Both the position numbers and the translations under genes were made by a program. From positions 1 to 5,676 of the forward strand of contig CAMPIZ010000129.1 of NCBI GenBank assembly GCA_946886675.1: 5,676 nucleotides of DNA, written 5' to 3'. The notes beneath the pieces are model-generated. The model saw only the letters and a list, made by a program, of their open reading frames with translations, was not told where the DNA came from and made no database searches. Source of the DNA: an uncultured Flavobacterium sp. (GTDB lineage Bacteria > Bacteroidota > Bacteroidia > Flavobacteriales > Flavobacteriaceae). Of this stretch, positions 1 to 5,676 are shown piece after piece (position 1 is the first letter of the stretch; every line of letters begins with the position of its first letter).

Positions 1-573
1 ATCTAATATTGCATTTAATTCTTTTATAGATTTTGTAATACTATTTATCTCTGGAATATCATTTTTTGATTGCCCGCCGGGACATCTGTAATATGTTTCT
101 TTTGTAAGTGTATTTTTTTTTAAAACAAATCCTGCTCCGGGGCAATCCAACCAGTTAGGGTTCCATTCTTCTATGTCTTTACTTCCCGGGATGTTAAATA
201 AATTATTGTCTAATATGATTTTAGCAGCCTTAGTTGCGATTGAATCTTCAATAGACATAACATTATATATATACTCGCCTTTGTGATTTATTTTGTCAGG
301 ATAATTATAGTGAACAATAGTGTTTAATACAGTACCGTGAAAATTGACAGTATCATTGCTATATAAATTATAAACCCGGTTTAGCTGTTTATATCTAAAG
401 CTGTATTTGTAAGGGGAATCTTTTATGTGCTTTAATCCAAAATAAAAATTAAGTGCATCTTCAGAAAAATCATATCTCCAGTATTTTTCAACTATAGATG
501 TTTTCTGAAGTTGCTTCTGGCAAAGCCCGGTAAAACTATATAGAAATAAAAAAAAGACTATGATTCTTTTCAT
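1..573 (-). CDS. Hypothetical secreted protein, 3' end beyond the left edge (partial)
   Basis: Reading the minus strand from the ATG at 573-571 gives 191 codons with no stop down to base 1, so the C-terminus is missing. The first 19 residues (MKRIIVFFLFLYSFTGLCQ) form a signal peptide with a Lys-Arg start and a hydrophobic core. Cys18 is preceded by Leu, which is a poor lipobox, and cleavage just before Gln19 is typical of flavobacteria, so a periplasmic or exported soluble protein is more likely than a lipoprotein. The mature part is rich in Tyr, Asn and Lys. It carries two Cys-Pro-Gly motifs, at Cys144 and Cys164 (the second followed by another Gly), which may be disulfide-linked. I do not recognise the family. 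GC is about 31% across bases 1-540, against roughly 40-45% in stretches sampled from the neighbours. The gene is divergent from mtgA. Confidence 0.8.
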   Translation of the reverse strand, partial: MKRIIVFFLFLYSFTGLCQKQLQKTSIVEKYWRYDFSEDALNFYFGLKHIKDSPYKYSFRYKQLNRVYNLYSNDTVNFHGTVLNTIVHYNYPDKINHKGEYIYNVMSIEDSIATKAAKIILDNNLFNIPGSKDIEEWNPNWLDCPGAGFVLKKNTLTKETYYRCPGGQSKNDIPEINSITKSIKELNAILD

Positions 574-588
574 AAAGGCGTGTTTCTT

Positions 589-596
589 CAAATATA
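589..596 (-). promoter_or_regulatory. Candidate -7 box (TATATTTG) for the left-edge gene
   Basis: On the minus strand this reads TATATTTG, a full match to the Bacteroidota -7 consensus TAnnTTTG, ending 15 bases before the start codon. I found no TTG or TTTG -33 element at the usual distance, and the leader would be very short, so the call is tentative. Confidence 0.35.
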
Positions 597-636
597 GGAA
601 TATGTGTTATAAGTTTTTTAATTCGTTTTAAAGATG

Positions 637-668
637 TTGTATTGGTTACTAACTAATTCGTAATTTCG
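637..668 (+). promoter_or_regulatory. Candidate promoter of the mtgA-lpxR unit
   Basis: TAATTTCG at 661-668 matches TAnnTTTG at all but one position, and a TTG at 637-639 lies 21 bases upstream, within the range seen for Bacteroidota -33/-7 spacing. A second TTG at 642-644 lies 16 bases upstream. Transcription would begin about 20 bases before the ATG at 696. This is by pattern only. Confidence 0.4.
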
Positions 669-695
669 CTATACTAATCATCTTACTATAGTTTC

Positions 696-1379
696 ATGCT
701 GCGAAAAATATTCCGCTTCTTTTTTAAATTATTCCTTTGGTTTATTGCTTTATCGGTGCTGTCAGTACTGTTATTCCGTTTTGTTCCGGTCCCGTTTACC
801 CCTTTAATGATAACCCGTGCATTTGAACAGAAAGCCGATGGTGAGGAAATGCACAGCAGCCACGACTGGGTTTCGATAGATGAAATTTCGGTTAACATGC
901 AAAAGGCAGTTATTGCCAGTGAGGATGACACTTTTCTTGCTCATAACGGATTTAATTTTGAGGCTATGAAAAAAGCCTATAAGAATAATCAGAAAGGGAA
1001 AAAGCTGAAAGGTGGAAGTACTATTAGCCAGCAAACAGCCAAAAACGTTTTTCTATGGCAGGGGAGGAGCTACTTAAGAAAAGGGCTGGAAGCATATTTT
1101 ACTGCTCTTATAGAACTGTTATGGAGCAAAGAACGTATAATGGAAGTATACCTTAACAGCATAGAGATGGGCGACGGGGTTTATGGTATACAGGCAGCAG
1201 CTAAGCACTGGTATGGGAAAGATGCGAAAGACCTTACCAAATATGAAGCAGCGGGAATAGCAGCCATACTGCCAAATCCTTTAAAATACAGAGCAACAAA
1301 TTCATCTGCATACATTAACAGGAGAAAAGGCAGGATTGTGAGGCTGATGCGATATGTAGACCTTGATTATAAAAAATGA
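696..1379 (+). CDS. mtgA: Monofunctional biosynthetic peptidoglycan transglycosylase (GT51)
   Basis: This enzyme polymerises lipid II into glycan strands on the periplasmic face of the inner membrane. The 227 residues are the normal MtgA length, with a short basic N-terminus, one membrane anchor (about residues 8-29) and a single GT51 domain. There is no transpeptidase domain, which separates it from class A penicillin-binding proteins. All GT51 motifs are visible. Motif I is around Ser75-Glu76-Asp77-Asp78 followed by His83-x-Gly85, with Glu76 the expected catalytic base. Motif II is GGSTISQQ (106-113) with Lys116-Asn117. Motif III is RKGLEAY (128-134), with Glu132 the second catalytic Glu. 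Motif IV is KERIMEVYLN (145-154). An in-frame stop at 675-677 makes the ATG at 696 the first possible start. The stop overlaps the next gene's start as ATGA, implying coupled translation with the lipid A deacylase. Confidence 0.95.
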   Translation: MLRKIFRFFFKLFLWFIALSVLSVLLFRFVPVPFTPLMITRAFEQKADGEEMHSSHDWVSIDEISVNMQKAVIASEDDTFLAHNGFNFEAMKKAYKNNQKGKKLKGGSTISQQTAKNVFLWQGRSYLRKGLEAYFTALIELLWSKERIMEVYLNSIEMGDGVYGIQAAAKHWYGKDAKDLTKYEAAGIAAILPNPLKYRATNSSAYINRRKGRIVRLMRYVDLDYKK

Positions 1380-2326
1380 TAAAAAAGCCCTCAATACTTT
1401 TTTACCTGCTGTTTAGCGCTTCTTTTGCAACGGCTCAAAAGCCTGCAGAAATAGGCATTATTTCAGATAATGATCTTTATACGTCACCTAAGCACGATCG
1501 TTATTATACCAATGGTATTGAGCTTTTTTACAGGTATCTTAATACTTCCGACAATCCTGAAATAGCCAAAAAAATAACGGAACTAAGAGCGGGTCAGTAT
1601 ATGTATAACCCGCAAACTGTTAGGGCAGAAAAATGGAATGTGCACGACAGGCCTTATGCAGGTTATCTTTTTCTGGAAGCGGGTATGAATACCTTTTATA
1701 CCAGTGAGAGTGTTTTAAAAATCAATTTCCAGATTGGGATTGTAGGCAAGGAGTCCCTGGCAGAGGGGTTTCAGGAGCAGCTGCACAAGCTTTTTGGCTA
1801 TCCTACGGTAAAAGGATGGGAGTATCAGATAAAAACAACACCCGGGCTGCAGGCAGGGCTTTTTTATTCTGATAAAATATTTGCCGGCAGCTATAAAGAG
1901 AAAGTAGATATTCACCTGCAGGCAGAAGTTTATGCAGGCACCATTTTTACCGGATTCACGGCAGGACCATTGCTTAGGATAAGCCTTAAACGGCCACTAT
2001 TGCCTGTTTATGAATCTTCCCTGCATGGAGCGGTTTTAAGCCATGATAAAGAAACATATGAAGAAAAAAGGGAGTTTTTTCTGTTTATTAATCCAATGAT
2101 TAATTACCAGTATTATGATACTACCATACAGGGCAGCCCATTTAATGACGACAGCCCTATAACTTTTCCGCTTATAAACTGGAGGTTTAATGCCGAGGCT
2201 GGTATAAAATACCGAAGGAATAACTGGAACCTTTCTTACTCCTTTAACTACCGCGGTAAAGAACTTTCAAACAATGTAATACAGGGATATTACTATGGTT
2301 CTATAGTAATAGGATATTTATTATAA
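1376..2326 (+). CDS. lpxR: Outer-membrane lipid A deacylase, LpxR family (DUF2219)
   Basis: LpxR enzymes are calcium-dependent outer-membrane beta-barrels that remove the 3'-linked acyloxyacyl chain from lipid A. The 316 residues are about the family's length and begin with a signal peptide (about 1-20) cut before Gln21. The N-terminal strand carries Asn32-Asp33, matching the Asn-Asp active-site pair of Salmonella LpxR, followed by the conserved segment DRYYTNG (41-47). The family hallmark DRPYAG is at 91-96. Gln135-x-His137, followed by GW at 147-148, fits the catalytic-His region (His122 in the Salmonella mature protein). The C-terminal half alternates aromatic and polar residues like barrel strands and ends in a hydrophobic Leu-Leu. 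The start codon overlaps the mtgA stop. Activity and the exact acyl position in this organism are inferred from the family; the residue assignments are by eye. Confidence 0.85.
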   Translation: MIKKPSILFYLLFSASFATAQKPAEIGIISDNDLYTSPKHDRYYTNGIELFYRYLNTSDNPEIAKKITELRAGQYMYNPQTVRAEKWNVHDRPYAGYLFLEAGMNTFYTSESVLKINFQIGIVGKESLAEGFQEQLHKLFGYPTVKGWEYQIKTTPGLQAGLFYSDKIFAGSYKEKVDIHLQAEVYAGTIFTGFTAGPLLRISLKRPLLPVYESSLHGAVLSHDKETYEEKREFFLFINPMINYQYYDTTIQGSPFNDDSPITFPLINWRFNAEAGIKYRRNNWNLSYSFNYRGKELSNNVIQGYYYGSIVIGYLL

Positions 2327-2328
2327 AT

Positions 2329-2361
2329 CAGTCTCAGCGAACAAACTGCCCACTGAGACTG
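2329..2361. terminator. Perfect 9-bp inverted repeat between convergent genes, likely bidirectional terminator
   Basis: CAGTCTCAG at 2329-2337 is the exact reverse complement of CTGAGACTG at 2353-2361, with a 15-base loop. It starts two bases after the lpxR stop and ends 12 bases from the end of the convergent peptidase gene. Neither side has a strong T-run right after the stem. The minus-strand side is the more AT-rich, so termination is likely but not classic. Confidence 0.6.
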
Positions 2362-2373
2362 TATACTGAAGCT

Positions 2374-4491
2374 TTATTTTTTAGGTATAACTCCCATATT
2401 ATAAAGTGTGAAAGCCTGAATATCAGAATACTCCTCAATCATTTGTGTAATGGATTTTCCGGCACCGTGGCCTGCCTTTACACCAATACGTATCAATACA
2501 GGATTACTGCCTTTATGCTTTTCCTGAAGCGTTGCTGCAAACTTAAAGCTGTGTGCCGGTACCACCCTGTCATCATGGTCTCCAGTTGTTATTAATGTTG
2601 CCGGATATTCAATACCTTCTTTTACATTATGTACAGGAGAATAGCCTTTAAGGTATTCAAACATTTCTTTGCTGTCTTCGGCTGTTCCATAATCGTATGC
2701 CCATCCGGCACCTGCTGTAAAAGTATGGTAACGAAGCATGTCCAGCACACCCACAGCCGGCAGAGCAACCTTCATCAAGTCAGGACGCTGTGTCATAGTA
2801 GCGCCTACCAGCAGTCCGCCGTTAGAGCCTCCGCTTATCGCTAAATAGTCAGAAGATGTGTAATTGTTTGCTATCAGGTATTCTGCAGCAGCAATAAAAT
2901 CGTCAAATACATTTTGTTTCTGCAGTTTGGTTCCCGCATCGTGCCACTTCTTGCCATATTCTCCGCCACCCCTTAGATTTGCTACGGCATAGATACCGCC
3001 ATTTTCCATCCATACTGCCATACTGATGCTGAATGAAGGCGTAAGGCTGATGTTAAAACCTCCATAACCATAAAGTATAGTTGAGTTTTTACCATTAAGT
3101 TCCACACCTTTTTTATGGGTAATTATCATAGGGACTTTAGTACCGTCTTTTGAGGTGTAAAAAACCTGTTTGGAAACATAATCTTCGCTGTTAAAATCTA
3201 CATCCGGTTTTTTGTATAAATCAGATTTGCCTGTTTCTGGGTTGTAAGAGTAAATACTTCCGGGCGTTACATAATTTGTGAACGAGTAGTAAAGTGTTTC
3301 CTCCTTTTTCTTGCCGCCAAAGCCACCTGCAGTACCCACCCCCGGCAGTGTTACCTCGCGTATAAATTTACCGTTGTAATCATATTGCTTTATCTGTGAA
3401 ATGGCATCCTTCATATACTCAGCAAAAATATAACCGCTTCCTGTTGAGGGAGTTAATACATTTTCGGTTTCAGGGATAAGCTCTTTCCAGTTTTCAGGAG
3501 TAGGGTTAGAAGCGTTTACAGTTACAATTTTGTTATTAGGCGCATTGTAGTTGGTAGAAATGATCAGGGTAGTGCCATTATTGTCCAGTATATAAGTATC
3601 GGTATCAAAATTGCCTACTACAGTAACAATAGGGCTATTAGGTTTTGTAAGGTCTTGTATATACAATTCGTTACCAGAAGTAGAATTGGCTGCTGATATA
3701 ACAAGATATTTTTCATCCTCAGTCACCCTGCTTCCTATATATCTTCTTTTTTGCTCCAGGCCAAAAATTACCTTATCGCTGCTTTGCGGCGTGCCCAGCT
3801 TATGGTAATACAGTTTATGCTGGTCGGTCTTTGCAGATAGTTCACTGCCTTTTGGTTTGTCGTAGCTTGAATAGTAAAATCCTTCATTACCTTTCCATGC
3901 AATACCGCTAAATTTTACATCTGTGATAGTTTCACCAATAATTTTTTTGGTTTTTGTGTCCATCACAAAAATTTTCCTCCAGTCGCTTCCTCCTTCAGAA
4001 ATGGAATAAGCGGCCAGGTCTCCTTTTTTGGTAAAGCTAACTCCGCCTAGTGAAGTAGTGCCGTCTTTAGAAAAAGTATTGGGGTCAAGAAATATCTCTT
4101 CTTTGCCATTTTTGTCTTTACGGTAAAGCACCGACTGGTTTTGCAGGCCGTCATTTTTATAATAGTAGGTGTAATCGCCCTCCTTAAACGGAGCTGATAT
4201 CCTCTCATAGTTCCATAACTGCTCTATCCGTTTCTTTATCTCTTCACGAAAGGGTATCTTTTCCAGATAGCCAAAAGTAACTTTATTCTGTGCCTTTACC
4301 CATTCGGCTGTTTCTTCAGAACGGTCATCTTCCAGCCAACGGTAAGGGTCTGGTACTTTGGTGCCAAAGTAATCATCAGTAGTTTCTCCTTTTCGGGTTT
4401 GCGGGTATTTTATTTCCTGATTATTCGTGTGTAATTGTGCGTTCATGGTAAGACTGCAAGCCAATGCCATGGTTATTACTGATTTGTTCAT
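2374..4491 (-). CDS. Periplasmic prolyl oligopeptidase (peptidase family S9A)
   Basis: This serine peptidase cleaves short peptides after proline. The 705 residues equal the length I recall for the Flavobacterium (Elizabethkingia) meningosepticum enzyme and align with it along the whole chain. In order there is a signal peptide (1-18, cut after Ala18 before Gln19), an N-terminal segment with DPYRWLED (48-55), a seven-bladed propeller (about 85-440) and a C-terminal alpha/beta-hydrolase domain. The catalytic triad is intact: Ser556 in GGSNGG (554-559), Asp641 in DHDDRVVP (638-645) and His675 in AGHGAG. The family segment RGGGEYG is at 507-513. The reading frame is open upstream to an ATG at 4704, but that extension of 71 residues overlaps the neighbouring gene and has no secretion signal. 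The ATG at 4491 gives a proper signal peptide and sits just after a -7 box, so I chose it. Confidence 0.95.
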   Translation of the reverse strand: MNKSVITMALACSLTMNAQLHTNNQEIKYPQTRKGETTDDYFGTKVPDPYRWLEDDRSEETAEWVKAQNKVTFGYLEKIPFREEIKKRIEQLWNYERISAPFKEGDYTYYYKNDGLQNQSVLYRKDKNGKEEIFLDPNTFSKDGTTSLGGVSFTKKGDLAAYSISEGGSDWRKIFVMDTKTKKIIGETITDVKFSGIAWKGNEGFYYSSYDKPKGSELSAKTDQHKLYYHKLGTPQSSDKVIFGLEQKRRYIGSRVTEDEKYLVISAANSTSGNELYIQDLTKPNSPIVTVVGNFDTDTYILDNNGTTLIISTNYNAPNNKIVTVNASNPTPENWKELIPETENVLTPSTGSGYIFAEYMKDAISQIKQYDYNGKFIREVTLPGVGTAGGFGGKKKEETLYYSFTNYVTPGSIYSYNPETGKSDLYKKPDVDFNSEDYVSKQVFYTSKDGTKVPMIITHKKGVELNGKNSTILYGYGGFNISLTPSFSISMAVWMENGGIYAVANLRGGGEYGKKWHDAGTKLQKQNVFDDFIAAAEYLIANNYTSSDYLAISGGSNGGLLVGATMTQRPDLMKVALPAVGVLDMLRYHTFTAGAGWAYDYGTAEDSKEMFEYLKGYSPVHNVKEGIEYPATLITTGDHDDRVVPAHSFKFAATLQEKHKGSNPVLIRIGVKAGHGAGKSITQMIEEYSDIQAFTLYNMGVIPKK

Positions 4492-4516
4492 TGGACTCTG
4501 TTTTTTTGGATTTACA

Positions 4517-4551
4517 CAAAAATAATCAAATCCGTTTATCAGGTAAACAAA
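4517..4551 (-). promoter_or_regulatory. Candidate promoter of the prolyl oligopeptidase gene
   Basis: On the minus strand TATTTTTG (4524-4517) is a full match to TAnnTTTG, and TTTG at 4551-4548 lies 23 bases upstream, at the long end of the usual -33/-7 spacing. Transcription would start about 20 bases before the ATG at 4491. The -33 part lies inside the 3' end of the DoxX-like gene, so the peptidase can probably be expressed independently of it. The site also supports the 4491 start over the longer frame. Confidence 0.5.
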
Positions 4552-4913
4552 GGCTTGTATTTTTGACGGTATTTGTAAATCAGTATGCCGTTTAATACCA
4601 CTACTACTATGGCTGTTGCTATAGCCGGAATATCTAAAAACAGGTGAAACAGTAAAATGTTTAAAGAGATAGGTACTAATAGGAGAATTACAAAAGCTAC
4701 CCATTTTTTAATGAGCAGCATAAAGCCGATAAAAACTTCAAAAATTGCCACTACATAGAGCACATATCCTGTTTGTATAAGTGATTCCATAAAATTGGCA
4801 GCGGCTTCTGGTGGTTGTGGTAATGGTATAAATGGATGGAATTTGTTGAGGCCGAATACTAAGAGGATAACTCCCAAAAGTATTCTTACAATTTTGGTGA
4901 ATTTTGAATCCAT
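4539..4913 (-). CDS. DoxX-like small integral membrane protein
   Basis: This 124-residue protein has four predicted membrane helices (about 7-24, 46-66, 70-92 and 96-114). The first helix ends in a Gly21-x-Asn-Lys-Phe segment, and helix 3 carries Asn85 and His90, as in DoxX/DoxD-type proteins. The length fits the short DoxX-like family common in Bacteroidota. The family takes its name from a thiosulfate:quinone oxidoreductase subunit, but most short members have no proven role and nothing here shows one. It lies 47 bases upstream of the peptidase gene on the same strand, and read-through is possible because no hairpin is seen between them. The AT-rich 82 bases upstream (4914-4995) should hold its promoter; TAATTTAG on the minus strand there is only an imperfect -7 match. 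Confidence 0.8.
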   Translation of the reverse strand: MDSKFTKIVRILLGVILLVFGLNKFHPFIPLPQPPEAAANFMESLIQTGYVLYVVAIFEVFIGFMLLIKKWVAFVILLLVPISLNILLFHLFLDIPAIATAIVVVVLNGILIYKYRQKYKPLFT

Positions 4914-4995
4914 AATTTAGTTTTTTGGTGATCGTGGTAAATATTTAACTAAATTAATGAATTATTAAATTAAATGTTAGCTAATGTATAAATAA

Positions 4996-5031
4996 TTGTA
5001 AACACCCCTGTTGATAAAGAGGTGTTTACAA
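4996..5031 (-). terminator. Hairpin terminator after the lipoprotein gene
   Basis: TTGTAAACACC at 4996-5006 pairs exactly with GGTGTTTACAA at 5021-5031, an 11-bp stem with a 14-base loop. Two further pairs are possible inside, past one mismatch. On the minus strand it begins 10 bases after the lipoprotein stop and is followed by an AT-rich ATTATTTAT stretch. It separates the receptor-lipoprotein transcript from the DoxX-like gene. Confidence 0.7.
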
Positions 5032-5041
5032 ATAAGCCCCT

Positions 5042-5614
5042 TTATGGCTGTGTAACATTTACACTAAAGGTTGCAATAGCATCGGTACTTCCACCTGCAT
5101 TGGTAATATCGCCATCGCTAACACCCTGTGCAGTTTTATTAGGCTCGTGTATAAGCGTAATTGTAAAGTTTCCTGATGCTGCGGTTTCACTTGCCTCAAA
5201 TGTAAAATTAAGGCCTATAGGGTTTCCGTTTACGTCTTCATCCGTATAAGTAATGTTTCCTACGCCATTTTCCTGAAAGAAAATCTGGTGTTCGTCACCC
5301 TCTTCCTGTACCTCTTCGGTTATATCCTCAACAGGGTTGGCAAGCTCATTAAAAAAAGTAACAGTACCGTTGTAAGTCATACCGGTAGTAAAATCTCCCG
5401 ACACTGTTAGCACGGGTGCTTCAGGGCCGTCGCCATCAAGATCCTGTGATTTTAGGATTATTGGTGTACCGCCAGTCTGTGGTGTAAACGTTGCAGTAAT
5501 AGTAGTGATTACCTCTTCTTCATTTACCGGTGTCAGTACATCATCGTCGCTGCTGCATGAAGAGAATGATGCCATAGCAATTATTGCCAGTAAAGAAATT
5601 TTCAGATTTTTCAT
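5042..5614 (-). CDS. Surface lipoprotein candidate paired with a TonB-dependent receptor
   Basis: The 190-residue product starts with a lipoprotein signal peptide ending at Cys20 (Phe-Ser-Ser-Cys). The lipidated Cys is followed by SSDDD, which fits the Bacteroidota lipoprotein export signal, so the mature protein is probably anchored outside on the outer membrane. The rest is acidic and beta-rich. Notable parts are a DLDGDG loop at 58-63 (an Asp-x-Asp-x-Asp-Gly pattern seen in calcium-binding loops), an acidic run at 96-108 leading to His109, and His156-Glu-Pro. From memory it resembles a flavobacterial family usually labelled 'type 1 periplasmic binding fold superfamily protein', whose genes tend to lie next to TonB-dependent receptors. 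At 190 residues it is too short for a true type 1 periplasmic binding fold, so that label should not be read as function. It lies 17 bases after the receptor tail, in the same operon. Confidence 0.8.
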   Translation of the reverse strand: MKNLKISLLAIIAMASFSSCSSDDDVLTPVNEEEVITTITATFTPQTGGTPIILKSQDLDGDGPEAPVLTVSGDFTTGMTYNGTVTFFNELANPVEDITEEVQEEGDEHQIFFQENGVGNITYTDEDVNGNPIGLNFTFEASETAASGNFTITLIHEPNKTAQGVSDGDITNAGGSTDAIATFSVNVTQP

Positions 5615-5631
5615 AAGATAAATATTAATGA

Positions 5632-5676
5632 TTAATAATTGAATTTTATTTGTAACATAAAATTTCTTCCTATATC
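5632..5676 (-). CDS. C-terminal tail of a probable TonB-dependent receptor (partial)
   Basis: The minus strand from the right edge reads DIGRNFMLQIKFNY and then TAA at 5634-5632. A Gly-Arg-Asn-Phe turn followed by an alternating strand ending in an aromatic residue is the usual last beta-strand of Bacteroidota TonB-dependent outer-membrane receptors. The 17-base gap to the lipoprotein start, and the known pairing of that lipoprotein type with receptors, support the reading. Only 14 codons are in the window, so the frame and identity are inferred. Confidence 0.6.
   Translation of the reverse strand, partial: DIGRNFMLQIKFNY

Noticed and set aside
520..522. Cys18 of the left-edge protein as a lipidation site
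   Set aside because: The residue before it is Leu rather than Gly, Ala or Ser, and no acidic export signal follows, so ordinary signal peptidase cleavage before Gln19 fits better.
686..1034. Two minus-strand open frames opposite mtgA (686-931 and 804-1034)
   Set aside because: Both lie wholly or almost wholly inside mtgA, whose GT51 motifs are intact; their translations show no domain or secretion pattern.
1715..1915. Minus-strand open frame inside the lpxR-like gene
   Set aside because: It is antisense to the conserved barrel-coding region and its translation has no recognisable feature.
2629..3808. Plus-strand open frames opposite the peptidase (2629-2844 and 3611-3808)
   Set aside because: They are antisense to well-conserved peptidase sequence and look like shadows.
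4456..4458. Cys12 of the peptidase as a lipidation site (Ala-Leu-Ala-Cys)
   Set aside because: The hydrophobic stretch before it is too short for a lipoprotein signal, and cleavage at Ala18-Gln19 matches the known periplasmic homologue.
4492..4704. N-terminal extension of the peptidase reading frame
   Set aside because: It overlaps the DoxX-like gene, has no recognisable domain or signal peptide, and the internal Met at 4491 yields a classic signal peptide and the expected 705-residue length.
5022..5249. Plus-strand open frame opposite the lipoprotein gene
   Set aside because: It starts within the terminator hairpin and is antisense to the lipoprotein; it has no supporting features.

Overview
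The window looks like a chromosomal piece of a Flavobacterium-like member of the Bacteroidota. The evidence is the lack of Shine-Dalgarno sequences, TAnnTTTG-type -7 promoter boxes, signal peptides cut just before Gln, a lipoprotein with a Cys-Ser-Ser-Asp-Asp-Asp surface-export signal, and a prolyl oligopeptidase closely resembling the periplasmic enzyme known from Flavobacterium (Elizabethkingia) meningosepticum. All functional names rest on motifs and family recall; no database search was possible.

Layout, left to right. Positions 1-573 (minus) hold the N-terminal 191 residues of an unrecognised secreted protein that runs off the left edge; it is noticeably AT-richer than the rest. Positions 574-695 are a divergent promoter region. 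Positions 696-2326 (plus) are a two-gene unit joined by an ATGA overlap: a monofunctional peptidoglycan glycosyltransferase (MtgA) and an outer-membrane lipid A deacylase of the LpxR family. A perfect 9-bp inverted repeat at 2329-2361 separates this unit from the convergent minus-strand genes. These are a periplasmic prolyl oligopeptidase (2374-4491), a small DoxX-like membrane protein (4539-4913), a surface-lipoprotein candidate (5042-5614) and, at the right edge, the last 14 codons of what looks like a TonB-dependent receptor (5632-5676). A hairpin at 4996-5031 closes the receptor-lipoprotein transcript.

Nearly everything here serves the cell envelope. MtgA and LpxR act on peptidoglycan and lipid A and are probably translationally coupled. 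The lipoprotein and receptor probably form an outer-membrane uptake pair whose substrate is unknown. The prolyl oligopeptidase probably trims peptides in the periplasm from its own promoter. I see no mobile element, CRISPR array, tRNA or rRNA. The most interesting items are the receptor-lipoprotein pair and the unrecognised gene at the left edge; the rest is ordinary core-type gene content.
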